Assembly (NCBI GenBank): GCA_947382445.1
Contig: CANCZH010000036.1
Location: 1-17,491, forward strand
DNA from: an uncultured Clostridium sp.
Lineage (GTDB): Bacteria; Bacillota_A; Clostridia; TANB77; CAG-508
Reading direction: 5' to 3'
Length of the DNA: 17,491 nucleotides
In this document: one piece after another, positions 1-7,420 of the stretch
Layout: every line of letters begins with the position of its first letter
Numbering within the stretch: position 1 is the stretch's first letter
Made by a program: the position numbers and the translations under genes
The notes under the pieces: generated by a model
Seen by the model: only the letters and a program-made list of their open reading frames with translations
Databases searched by the model: none
Told to the model about the DNA's origin: nothing

Positions 1-47
1 CTACACAAGGATGAACACTCTTTCCCTACACGACGCTCTTCCGATCT
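1..47 (+). other. Illumina P5 / Read-1 sequencing adapter with i5 index (artefact)
   Basis: This is not genomic. Bases 15-47 match the TruSeq Read-1 primer (ACACTCTTTCCC through CTCTTCCGATCT). Bases 1-6 (CTACAC) are the end of the P5 flow-cell sequence, and the eight bases between them at 7-14 (AAGGATGA) sit exactly where an i5 index belongs. Genuine organism sequence therefore starts at base 48. The untrimmed adapter means the contig end was assembled from an adapter-bearing read, which bears on how far small indels elsewhere should be trusted. Confidence 0.97.
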
Positions 48-74
48 ACTTCTTGCAATTTCAATATCTTCCAT
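48..74 (-). CDS. 5' end of a gene, possibly formate-tetrahydrofolate ligase (partial)
   Basis: Nine codons are visible before the adapter: ATG at 74-72, then MEDIEIARS. An RBS-like AAAGGATGG lies at 81-89 on the complementary strand, the same form found ahead of the DUF2273 gene. The gene follows xseB by 25 bases and so belongs to the same transcript. From knowledge of the family, formate-tetrahydrofolate ligases in Bacillota start with a DIEIAQ-like stretch, which this matches well. The enzyme makes the 10-formyl-tetrahydrofolate used by Fmt, encoded a few genes upstream. Nine residues are too few to be certain. A polyprenyl synthetase, which often follows xseB, fits less well. I am confident that a start codon is here and only moderately confident of the product. 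Confidence 0.45.
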
Positions 75-99
75 AATAATCCATCCTTTACTATAAAAA

Positions 100-327
100 T
101 TAATCCTCTGCTGAAAAATTCTCTTCTTTTAATTCTCCATTTTCATTTAATAAAATCGTAATCTTTTTTTCAGCCTCCTCAATTTTCTTATTACAACTAT
201 TAGCAAGTTTCATTCCACTCTCAAATTTAAGAATAGAATCATCTAAATTTAAATCATCCTTTTCTAAAGATTGTACTATTTCTTCTAATTCATCAAGCAT
301 TTCTTCAAAACTTTTTTCCTTTTCCAT
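100..327 (-). CDS. xseB: Exodeoxyribonuclease VII small subunit
   Basis: This 75-residue protein matches the usual length and sequence of XseB: an N-terminal SFEEMLDELEEIVQSLE helix, the LDDSILKFESGMKLANSC segment, and a second helix KKIEEAEKKI. The small subunit forms a helical hairpin, several copies of which wrap the XseA coiled coil. The complex degrades single-stranded DNA from both ends in the cytoplasm and acts in repair. It lies 20 bases downstream of xseA in the same operon, with an AAGGAAG ribosome-binding site before ATG. The reading frame is intact, in contrast to its partner xseA. Confidence 0.93.
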   Translation of the reverse strand: MEKEKSFEEMLDELEEIVQSLEKDDLNLDDSILKFESGMKLANSCNKKIEEAEKKITILLNENGELKEENFSAED

Positions 328-347
328 ATCATATCTTCCTTTTTTAA

Positions 348-1536
348 TTAAATTATTTTAGATTTAATATTACCATCTACAAGCCTTAAATTCACAATAT
401 CATCTTTATGTAAGTCATTAACAGACTTAACTACCTTAGAATCCTTTTCTAAAATACTATATCCTCTAGTCAAAGTTTTAAGTGGACTTATACTATCTAA
501 TCTAGTTATACTCTCAACCATCTTAATTTTATAATCCTTCATTTTAGAATTAACACTATTTTCAATTCTTTTCAATAAATTATCAACTTTTAAATAATTA
601 TCTTTTATTTTATAATCAGGTTCGCTAAAAATTCTAGAACTCATGCACTTTTCATATCTCAAACGTGCTATATCAACTTTTTTCTTAAGTAACATCTTTA
701 ATCTATTTTTATATAAATAAATTCTATCCTCTAAATCAAATATATCGGCTACCGCTAACTCAGCTGCAGCAGATGGTGTTGGGGCTCTTAAATCAGAGAC
801 AAAATCTGCAATTGTGAAATCAGTCTCATGGCCAACAGCAGAAATAACTGGCAACCTAGAATCATAAATTGCTCTTGCCACAATTTCTTCATTAAAAGGC
901 CATAAATCCTCTAATGAGCCTCCACCTCTTGCAATAATTAAAACATCAGCTAAATTATTTTCATTCATATAGCTAATAGCATCCGCAATTTTCTCAGCAG
1001 CTCCTACACCTTGAACAGGAACAGGATACAAACGAATATAGCAATTAGGATTTCTACGAGTAGAAACATTTATAATATCCCTAATAACTGCACCTGTATT
1101 AGATGTAAGTACACCTATTATCTTAGGCATAAGTGGAATCTCTTTTTTATGAGATTTATCAAACAGCCCCTCAGCCTCAAGTTTATTTTTCAGTTCATTA
1201 TACTTAGTATACAAATCACCAATTCCATCCTCTTGCATAGCCTTACAATAAATCTGGTAAACCCCATCTCTTTCAAAAACAGCAACACTACCTAAAACAT
1301 TAACTTTCATCCCATCCTTAGGCACAAAATTTAAAGTAGCTGTTGACGATTTAAACATTATGCATTTAATCAAAGAATTCTCATCTTTTAAAGTAAAATA
1401 CATATGCCCGAGTATAATGATGTTTAAAATTAGAAATTTCTCCCTTAACAAAAACACTCTTTAAATATTCATCTTCTGCTACTTTATCCTTCATATATTT
1501 ATTTAATTCAGAAACTGATATTGGTTCAATTCTCAT
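348..1536 (-). CDS. xseA: Exodeoxyribonuclease VII large subunit, interrupted by a +1 frameshift
   Basis: Catalytic subunit of exonuclease VII. From the ATG at 1536-1534 (preceded by GGAAGG) the frame reads MRIEPISVSELNKY and then GEISNFKHHYT, the N-terminal OB-fold, before meeting CGG at 1410-1408. Read straight on, it stops within nine codons. Skipping the C (plus-strand g1410) gives T-G-HMYFTLKDENS, the expected conserved continuation. The product would be about 395 residues, normal for the family. Downstream, ARGGGSLEDLWPFNEE, SAVGHETDFTIAD and RAPTPSAAAE are the XseA catalytic core, followed by a long coiled coil and the C-terminal TRGYSIL motif. Apart from the single extra base both parts are intact, so this is a recent lesion, a recoded gene or a sequence error. 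A start inside the second frame would lose part of the DNA-binding OB-fold. It lies downstream of nusB, separated by a palindromic element. Confidence 0.9.
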
Positions 1537-1560
1537 TTATATTTTCCTTCCATAATTAAC

Positions 1561-1686
1561 AAGTTGAAAAAAAATTGCTCATGTTGCTAGGCAAAATAAT
1601 ATTTTAAATACCGGAATGTACGAGTGTACATGAGGATTTTAAAATATTATTTTAACAACACAAAATGAGTAATATTTTTTTAACTC
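1561..1686. repeat. Palindromic intergenic element, family A copy 1
   Basis: A 126-base imperfect inverted repeat fills the nusB-xseA gap. Its outer arms (AAGTTG plus an A-run, and the complementary T-run plus AACTC) pair loosely. An inner stem of 16 perfect pairs joins 1593-1608 to 1638-1653, and the tip is ATGTAC-GAGT-GTACAT. One end lies next to the nusB stop codon. On the minus strand the structure ends in eight Ts, so it could terminate or attenuate transcription after nusB. It is clearly related to 4796-4920. It could be a MITE-like mobile repeat, a structured RNA element or a terminator. No coding potential was seen. Confidence 0.8.
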
Positions 1687-1687
1687 A

Positions 1688-2083
1688 TTAGCGAACGATT
1701 GAAGCCAAAACCCCATTAACAAAAACCGGTGCAGCCTCATCTCCATACTTCTTAGCAAGTTCAACAGCCTCATTTATAGCAACTTTAAAAGGAATATCTT
1801 TATATTTAATCTCATAAATAGCAATTTTCAAAATAGCCAAATTAACCTTTGAAATTCTTTGAATAGACCAATCTTTTTTCAAATTATTAGAAATCAATTC
1901 TAAAATCTCTTCCTTTTTCTCCTCTATTCCATCATATATAGAATTTAAGTACTCAATTGCATCTTTATCTTCTATACTATTTTCACTTATAAATAAATTC
2001 AATTGTTCCTTATCATATTCCTTTTGAACTTCCATTCCATACATTACTTTAAATGCAAGTTCTCTAATAGCTGTTCTATTCAT
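1688..2083 (-). CDS. nusB: Transcription antitermination factor NusB
   Basis: All-helical protein of 131 residues, the usual NusB length. NusB binds boxA RNA together with ribosomal protein S10 (NusE) and promotes processive antitermination in rRNA operons. Family signatures are visible: the start [17 protein letters not shown], the central segment [21 protein letters not shown], and the C-terminal [16 protein letters not shown] followed by FVNGVLASI. It lies 15 bases downstream of the DUF2273 gene, a common clostridial arrangement (asp23, then nusB, then xseA). Its stop codon sits next to palindromic element copy 1, which may separate it from xseA. The frame is intact. Confidence 0.96.
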   Translation of the reverse strand: MNRTAIRELAFKVMYGMEVQKEYDKEQLNLFISENSIEDKDAIEYLNSIYDGIEEKKEEILELISNNLKKDWSIQRISKVNLAILKIAIYEIKYKDIPFKVAINEAVELAKKYGDEAAPVFVNGVLASIVR

Positions 2084-2098
2084 TATTCACCTCTAAAA

Positions 2099-2302
2099 TT
2101 ATAACTTATCTATTAAATTTTTTATTTTTTCTTTTACATCTTCTTTATTTCTTTGAAAATACCATCCAGCATACATACATAAAACAATTAATAAAATAGG
2201 AATTATTAATTTATATAATCCTGTTGCAATTACAATAATTGCAATTATCAAACCAATAAGTGGATACTTATTATCATTTATAAATTGTAAAAATTTTTCC
2301 AT
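2099..2302 (-). CDS. DUF2273 small membrane protein of the Asp23 cluster
   Basis: This 67-residue protein has two closely spaced hydrophobic stretches around residues 13-29 and 31-48 (PLIGLIIAIIVIATGLY and IIPILLIVLCMYAGWYF) and a short charged tail rich in Lys, which should be cytoplasmic. Size, hydrophobic pattern and position directly after amaP identify it as the DUF2273 protein that accompanies Asp23 and AmaP in Bacillota. Its molecular role is not established; association with membrane-bound Asp23 is inferred from constant gene neighbourhood. An AAAGGATGG ribosome-binding site precedes ATG. Confidence 0.85.
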   Translation of the reverse strand: MEKFLQFINDNKYPLIGLIIAIIVIATGLYKLIIPILLIVLCMYAGWYFQRNKEDVKEKIKNLIDKL

Positions 2303-2324
2303 AAATCACGCCATCCTTTCTTGC

Positions 2325-2870
2325 TTATTGTATTGTTTGAACTTTTTTCTCTTGTTCTACACCTTTTATTTTTATATTTATTTCTTTAATCTCTAAATCA
2401 GTAGCTTTTTTTATAGTTAGCTTAATATTTTCTTGTAATTTGGCTGATGTATCTTTTATAATTGTGCTATCCTTAACTGAAATAACAAGATTTATTACTA
2501 TATTTTTTTGCTCATCAAAATCAATTTTAATACTTTCTTCTTTTATATCTATTGATTTTTTTAAAACAGCTCCAACTAAATTAGAAATAGAATCTTTTGT
2601 AATTAATAATGAACCATTATCATTTTTTAATAAAACTCCATTAGAATTCTCACCCTTTGAATCACTTTTAAAAAATATATTTGCAATAGACCAAAATGTT
2701 AATAATATACAAACACATACTGTAAGTCCAATATTAGCAGATAAATATCCAAAAATGTCTTCAAATACATCTACACTAACTATATCTACACTTACAAACA
2801 TTGTAAAAATCGAAAGTACTAAAATTAAAATAGAAAATACAATTATACTAAATCTTTCAACTAATCTCAT
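2325..2870 (-). CDS. amaP: Alkaline shock response membrane anchor protein AmaP
   Basis: A 181-residue protein with two N-terminal membrane helices (about residues 8-30 and 44-66) and a cytoplasmic domain containing NGSLLITKDSISNLVGAVLKKS and LVISVKDSTIIKDTSAKLQ, the typical AmaP pattern. In staphylococci AmaP tethers Asp23 to the membrane. The cytoplasmic part resembles the Asp23 fold itself. It sits 17 bases after asp23 and 22 bases before the DUF2273 gene, forming the standard trio. Neither this gene nor its neighbours in the trio shows any frame damage. Confidence 0.87.
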   Translation of the reverse strand: MRLVERFSIIVFSILILVLSIFTMFVSVDIVSVDVFEDIFGYLSANIGLTVCVCILLTFWSIANIFFKSDSKGENSNGVLLKNDNGSLLITKDSISNLVGAVLKKSIDIKEESIKIDFDEQKNIVINLVISVKDSTIIKDTSAKLQENIKLTIKKATDLEIKEINIKIKGVEQEKKVQTIQ

Positions 2871-2887
2871 ACATATACCCTTTCTAA

Positions 2888-3268
2888 TTAATCTTCATTT
2901 GTATCACTTTCTGGTAAATTAACTCCTTGAACATGAACATTAACTTCTAAAACTTTTAATCCTGTCATTGATTCAACTGCCTTTTTTACTCTATTTTGAA
3001 TCTCAAAAGCAATTTCTGGAATTCTAACACCATATTCAACAATAATATTAACATCTATTTTAGTATTTTTCTCCCCAGCATCAACTTTAATTCCTTTAGA
3101 CATTTTCTTTCCAAATACATCTGAAATTCCACCAGACATACAAAAAACTCCTGGAACTTCTGTTGCAGCTTTATTAGCAATTGCAGCTATAACATCATTT
3201 GCAATACGAATTCCCTCACCTTGCTCATTCTCAACCTTAACTTCCTCTAATTCGTTTTCTTCATTCAT
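2888..3268 (-). CDS. Asp23/Gls24 family envelope stress protein
   Basis: Residues from about 18 onward show the Asp23/YloU signature: RIANDVIAAIANKAATEVPGV, a central IDVNIIVEYGVRIPEIAFEIQ, and the closing VKKAVESMTGLKVLEVNVHVQGV. This family forms abundant membrane-proximal assemblies linked to cell-envelope stress. I place the start at the ATG at 3268-3266, giving 126 residues, because AGGAGG lies eight bases ahead of it. An alternative TTG two codons upstream would sit too close to that ribosome-binding site. It is the first gene after a consensus promoter (3294-3322) and so leads the asp23-amaP-DUF2273-nusB-xseA-xseB transcript. Confidence 0.92.
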   Translation of the reverse strand: MNEENELEEVKVENEQGEGIRIANDVIAAIANKAATEVPGVFCMSGGISDVFGKKMSKGIKVDAGEKNTKIDVNIIVEYGVRIPEIAFEIQNRVKKAVESMTGLKVLEVNVHVQGVNLPESDTNED

Positions 3269-3277
3269 GTGCAAATC

Positions 3278-3283
3278 CTCCTT
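3278..3283 (-). promoter_or_regulatory. Ribosome-binding site deciding the asp23-family gene start
   Basis: AGGAGG on the minus strand, eight bases ahead of the ATG at 3268. It would be only two bases ahead of the upstream TTG at 3274, so it selects the ATG. Confidence 0.75.
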
Positions 3284-3293
3284 AACTTTTTAT

Positions 3294-3322
3294 AGTATAT
3301 CAATTATATGTTTATTTTACAA
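3294..3322 (-). promoter_or_regulatory. Sigma-A-type promoter of the asp23-nusB-xseAB operon
   Basis: The -35 box TTGTAA (3322-3317) and -10 box TATACT (3299-3294) are separated by exactly 17 bases on the minus strand. They lie just upstream of the AGGAGG ribosome-binding site of the asp23-family gene and just after the fmt stop codon. The -10 box and spacing are identical to those of the promoter at 12754-12782. Confidence 0.75.
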
Positions 3323-3325
3323 CTA

Positions 3326-4261
3326 TTATTTAAATATCTCTTCTTTTTCTATTTTATTACCTCTCAAATATTCTGATATACTCATTTTCTTAGCATTTTC
3401 TTCCTGAATTTCCAAAACAGAAATTATACCATCAATTGCTGAAATAAGTAGTCCTTCTTTTTCATTAGAAGTAATAACCTGACCTGGCTGTTTATCAGAC
3501 TTTTGGTCAATAACCTCCACCTTCCAAAACTTTATTTTTTTATCATTTAAAAAAGAATATGCTCCCATAAAAGGATTTAATCCTCTTACTAAATTTTTAA
3601 TTTGTTTTGCATTTCTCTCATTCCAATTTATTTTAGCAATTTCTCTATCTAGCATTGGAGCCATAGTAAAATCATCTGACTGCCTCTGTCTAGTTACACT
3701 TCCATTTTCTATCTGTTTTAAAGTCTCTATTAAAAGATTAGCACCAGCAACTGATAATCTATCCCACAATTCACCTGTTGTTTCATTTTCGCCAATTTGT
3801 ACTTTTTCTTTTAAAAGTATATCACCTGTATCCATTCCTTCATTCATAAACATTGTTGTAACACCAGTTTCTTTATCTCCATTTATAACAGCCCATTGAA
3901 TTGGTGCTGCACCTCTATATTTTGGAAGTAATGAGCCATGAACATTTACACATCCAAACTTTGGTAAATCCAAAATATCTTTTGGAATTATTTTTCCATA
4001 AGCAACAACACAAATTAAATCAGGATCAATAACCTTTATCTTTTCAAAAAGTTCCTCATTTCTCTTAAGTTTTAGAGGTTGCATTACTTCTAGACCTTGT
4101 TCTGTTGCATATTCTTTTACTTCAGATGGAATCATTTTCATTCCTCTGCCTTTTGGTTTATCTGGATTTGTAATAACTAATTCTATTTTATGTCCAGCTT
4201 CAACAAGAGCTTTTAGTGAATCTCTTGCAAAATCTGGTGTTCCCATAAAAACAATTCTCAT
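3326..4261 (-). CDS. fmt: Methionyl-tRNA formyltransferase
   Basis: Transfers a formyl group from 10-formyl-tetrahydrofolate to initiator Met-tRNA. The 311-residue protein has the family start MRIVFMGTPDFA and the basic loop NPDKPKGRGMKM (residues 32-43). It also has the catalytic core with Asn106, His108 and the SLLPKYRGAAPIQWA motif, and Asp144 within MDTGDILL. A smaller C-terminal tRNA-binding domain follows, including LNPFMGAYSF. Length and order of motifs are normal. It follows def by 12 bases, the classic pairing because peptide deformylase removes the same formyl group after translation starts. The frame is intact. Confidence 0.97.
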   Translation of the reverse strand: MRIVFMGTPDFARDSLKALVEAGHKIELVITNPDKPKGRGMKMIPSEVKEYATEQGLEVMQPLKLKRNEELFEKIKVIDPDLICVVAYGKIIPKDILDLPKFGCVNVHGSLLPKYRGAAPIQWAVINGDKETGVTTMFMNEGMDTGDILLKEKVQIGENETTGELWDRLSVAGANLLIETLKQIENGSVTRQRQSDDFTMAPMLDREIAKINWNERNAKQIKNLVRGLNPFMGAYSFLNDKKIKFWKVEVIDQKSDKQPGQVITSNEKEGLLISAIDGIISVLEIQEENAKKMSISEYLRGNKIEKEEIFK

Positions 4262-4273
4262 TTATACCTCCTA

Positions 4274-4756
4274 TTAATCATTTTGTGGAGTAACAACTTC
4301 AAAAGTACCAGGAATAATTTTTTCCTTAAAAGTTTCACCATTTAAATGATCTATTTCATGTTGAAGTGCTTGTGCTAAAAGTCCTTCAGCCTCTAATGTA
4401 ACTTTTTTTCCTTCTATATCTAGTGCTTTAACTTTAACTCTAATAGATCTAGTAACTTTGCCAAATTGATTTGGATAGCTTAAACATCCTTCTTCTATTT
4501 CAACTGTTTCATCTGACTTCTCTATAATTTCTGGATTTATTAAAATAAATTTAGAAACATCATCATATAAATCAATTACAATTATTCTTTTTAAAACACC
4601 AACTTGTACACCTGCTAATCCTAGTCCATCAAATTTATGCATAGTTTCAAACATATCTTCTGCAAGTTCTTTAATTTTATCATCAATAACCTCTACCTGT
4701 CTTGATTTCTTTTTTAAAATCTCGTCCCCTTCATATCTTAAAGTTCTTATTGCCAT
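4274..4756 (-). CDS. def: Peptide deformylase
   Basis: Metalloenzyme of 160 residues that removes the N-formyl group from nascent proteins. The three deformylase motifs are visible. Motif 1 is GLGLAGVQVG (residues 44-53), with Gly where Ala is more usual. Motif 2 is EGCLS with metal-ligand Cys91. Motif 3 is QHEIDHLNG with metal ligands His133 and His137 and catalytic Glu134. An AAAAGGAG ribosome-binding site precedes the ATG. It sits between priA and fmt, but a 125-base palindromic element separates it from priA, so def-fmt may be partly uncoupled from upstream transcription. Confidence 0.96.
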   Translation of the reverse strand: MAIRTLRYEGDEILKKKSRQVEVIDDKIKELAEDMFETMHKFDGLGLAGVQVGVLKRIIVIDLYDDVSKFILINPEIIEKSDETVEIEEGCLSYPNQFGKVTRSIRVKVKALDIEGKKVTLEAEGLLAQALQHEIDHLNGETFKEKIIPGTFEVVTPQND

Positions 4757-4795
4757 TACTACTACAACTCCTTTTATTATATTTCGTTATCATAC

Positions 4796-4920
4796 AAAGT
4801 TTAAAAAGATTGTTTATATTACAAGGTAAAATTATATTTTAAACACCAGAATGTACGTTTGTACATGAGGATTTTAAAATATAATTTTAACACAGCAAGA
4901 TGAGTAATATTTTAAACTTT
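4796..4920. repeat. Palindromic intergenic element, family A copy 2
   Basis: A 125-base inverted repeat between priA and def. The outer arms AAAGTTTAAAA and TTTTAAACTTT pair, and an inner stem of 16 perfect pairs joins 4829-4844 to 4873-4888. The tip is ATGTAC, a GTTT-type loop, then GTACAT. It shares with copy 1 (1561-1686) the segment GAATGTACG...TGTACATGAGGATTTTAAAA and the distal word ATGAGTAATATT. The 16-pair stems differ by one compensatory change (A1598-T1648 versus T4834-A4883). Like copy 1, it abuts the stop codon of the preceding gene. Its function is unknown. Confidence 0.82.
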
Positions 4921-7154
4921 CTATATCATACTATTTGGATTGCCATCAACAATCAAAGTAACATCTTTATTCTTTCCATCATAAAAAGGTTTAACCACAT
5001 TATTTATAGTTTCCAACGCCCTTTTGTTTAATCTTCCCTTAATAACAATTCTCCATCTATAAACATTCTGAATCCTGTCAATTGGAGATGGAACAGGTTT
5101 ATATATCATTAAATTTTCATTTTTCTGTTTTAGTAAATTCTTATAAATTTTCTCTGAAACATTCTTAACCTTTGTTATATCCTCAGAATGAATTCTGACA
5201 AGTATTATATCGCAAAAAGGAGGATAATTCAAGTTCTTTCTAAGTTCAATTTCTCCCCTATAAAACTCATCATAATCCTGCTTTTTACTACATAAAATTG
5301 CATAATTATCTGGATTATATGTTTGAACAAAAACCCTTCCACTTTCTTTTTCTCTTCCAGCTCTACCTGCAACTTGAGTAATTGTTTGAAAAGTTCTTTC
5401 TTCTGACCTATAATCACCAATATTCAAAGAACCATCAGCAGCAACAATTCCGCACTAATGTAACATCAGGAAAATGATGACCTTTAGCTATCATCTGAGT
5501 TCCTATTAATATATCAATTTTCTCATCTCTAAACCTACTTAAAATATCTTCATGAGAATTCTTTTTAGTAACTGTATCTATATCCATTCTTATAGTAGAA
5601 GCATCTGGAAAAAGTTTAGAAATCTCACTTTCTACCTTTTGAGTTCCACTACCAAAATACTTAATTTTATCACTATTACATTCAGGACATATTTTAGGAA
5701 CTTCTTCCTCATAACCACAATAATGACATTTTAATTTATTTTCATAGCTATGATATGTAAGAGCAATATTACAATTCTTACATTTCAAAGTATGTCCACA
5801 ACTTCTACACATTATAAAAGTTGAGTAACCTCTTCTATTTATAAATAATATAGTTTGCTTCTTTCGTTTCAAATTTTCTTCTATCGCTTGTTGTAATTCC
5901 AAACTAAACATTGACCTATTGCCGATTGCAAGTTCTTGCCTCATATCAACAATTTTTATATCTGGTAATTTTGCATTATTAGCTCTTCTAGTCAATTTAA
6001 TCAATTCTTTATCATGTTTTTCTGCCTTATAATAATCCACTATATCAGGTGTTGCACTTCCTAAAACTAAAGGAATATTATTTTGTTTAGCAATATATTT
6101 TGCTAAATCTTTAGCATGATATCTTGGAGTCATATCAGATTTATAAGAAGAATCATGTGCTTCATCAATTATTATAATTCCCAAATTTTTAATAGGAGCA
6201 AAAATTGCAGAACGAGCTCCAATAATAATATTCGCTCTTCCTTCTTTTATTTTAGTCCATTCATCATATCTCTCACCATTAGATAACTTACTATGTAAAA
6301 CCGCTATACAATTTCCAAATCTAGCTAAAAATCTATCTACAATTTGAGGTGTTAAAGAAATTTCTGGAACTAATACCATAGCTCTTTTTCCAAGTTCTAA
6401 AGTTTTCTCTATTAACTGTAAATATATTTCTGTTTTACCGTGAACCAGTTACTCCATGTAATAGGAACTCTGCAAATTCCTCATTTTCTAGCATAAATTC
6501 AATTTGTTCATATGCAGATAATTGCTCATCTGTTAAATTTAGTTTCATATCTCTTTTAATATTTTTATGAATTAAAGGATTTCTTTCTAATTTTTCTTGA
6601 ACAAATTTTATATATCCATTCTTTTCTAATGTTTTCATAATTGACTTAGATACATCTGTAACAGCCTCTAAATCTCCTATTTCCATTCCATCATTATTCA
6701 TCAAAAATCTAAGTAACTTAATATGTTTATCACTTTTTATTAATCCTTTTTCAATATCTGATAAAATAATATTTTTATCAATTGTTAAATAAACAAATCT
6801 AGCAGTTTTCTCTTTAACTCTTTTAGTCAAGTCTTTTGATGAATTTCCAGGTGGTAGCATAAGCTTAATGCAATCGGAAACATTACAAAAATATTTATCT
6901 GCCATAAGTTTAGCAAGTTCAATGTTTTCCTCAGTTAAAATAAAATCTTCTATTTTAGCTATCTGTTTATTAGCAAATTCTGAATTATGTTTTAGTTCTA
7001 AAACATATCCTTCTGCTAAATTGTTTCCTTTTCCAAATGGTACGAAAACTCTTGCTCCAATTCTAATAGCTTCTTCGAATTTTTCAGGAACAATATAGTC
7101 AAAAACTTTATTCAATTGCTTAGCATTAGTATTCATCATTATTGAAGCAAACAC
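4921..7154 (-). CDS. priA: Primosomal replication restart helicase PriA, interrupted by two +1 frameshifts
   Basis: PriA recognises stalled forks and reloads the replisome. Three collinear segments make one gene of about 743 residues. The N-terminal DNA-binding domain ends at HGVTGS, then CGG at 6440-6438 is followed at once by a stop. Skipping the C gives GSGKTEIYLQ, completing Walker A. The helicase segment has VLVPEISLTPQIV, the DEAH box, and Cys-rich zinc modules (CRSCG, CKNC, CHYCG, CPEC), then FGSGTQKVE and MIAKGHHFPDVTLV. There a second CGG (5452-5450) leads to a stop five codons on, and skipping its C restores VGIVAADGSLNIGDYR. The C-terminal part has the QVAGRAGR motif VI. I prefer the GTG at 7154, with GGAGG 11 bases upstream, because FASIMMNTNAKQLNKVFDY matches family starts. 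An ATG at 7172 would overlap that ribosome-binding site. Confidence 0.92.
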
Positions 7155-7165
7155 GTTATAAAAAT

Positions 7166-7170
7166 CCTCC
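7166..7170 (-). promoter_or_regulatory. Ribosome-binding site deciding the priA start
   Basis: GGAGG on the minus strand lies 11 bases ahead of the GTG at 7154. It overlaps the codons following the upstream ATG at 7172, which has no good ribosome-binding site of its own, so it favours GTG initiation. Confidence 0.6.
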
Positions 7171-7201
7171 ATTTAAAATCTATTTTATAAAAATTATTAA
7201 C

Positions 7202-7396
7202 TATGTATGAGTAATGTACCTAAATTTTAATTTTTTATAAGTGCGACTGGAAACTTCAACATAATTTCTTAGAAAAATTGGCTGAGGGTGCGCGTTCCAT
7301 CCGCGGAGAGGCTCAGCCAATTTTTATTAGAAATTATTGAAGTTGTAACGGAGTCCTTATAACAAAATTAAAATTTAGTACATTACTAAATACATA
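7202..7396. repeat. Long palindromic element with a GC-rich tip (family B)
   Basis: A near-complete inverted repeat of about 195 bases in the 266-base gmk-priA gap. The outer arms, 7202-7240 and 7355-7396, pair with only small bulges. A middle section (AACTTCAA...TTTCT with AGAAATTATTGAAGTT) pairs next. An inner stem of 14 perfect pairs joins 7273-7286 to 7312-7325 and encloses a GC-rich loop (GTGCGCG...CCGCGG). The GC content of the tip contrasts with its surroundings. No open reading frame of note is present. Candidates are a MITE-like insertion, a structured RNA or a very long attenuator. It shares the word ATGAGTAAT with the arms of family A. Confidence 0.75.
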
Positions 7397-7420
7397 ATAA
7401 ATAAATTTATAAATATAAAA

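Noticed and set aside
2440..2922. A 160-residue plus-strand frame opposite amaP
   Set aside because: It is antisense to amaP and part of the asp23-family gene, has no good ribosome-binding site and no recognisable family features.
5229..5420. A 63-residue minus-strand frame inside priA
   Set aside because: It overlaps the well-conserved PriA C-terminal frame and resembles nothing.
4921..7154. Three separate genes instead of one priA
   Set aside because: The segments are collinear parts of PriA, and removing one base at each junction joins conserved motifs perfectly.
7202..7396. Retron noncoding RNA or CRISPR-like array
   Set aside because: The structure is a single foldback without regularly spaced repeats, and no reverse transcriptase or cas gene is nearby.
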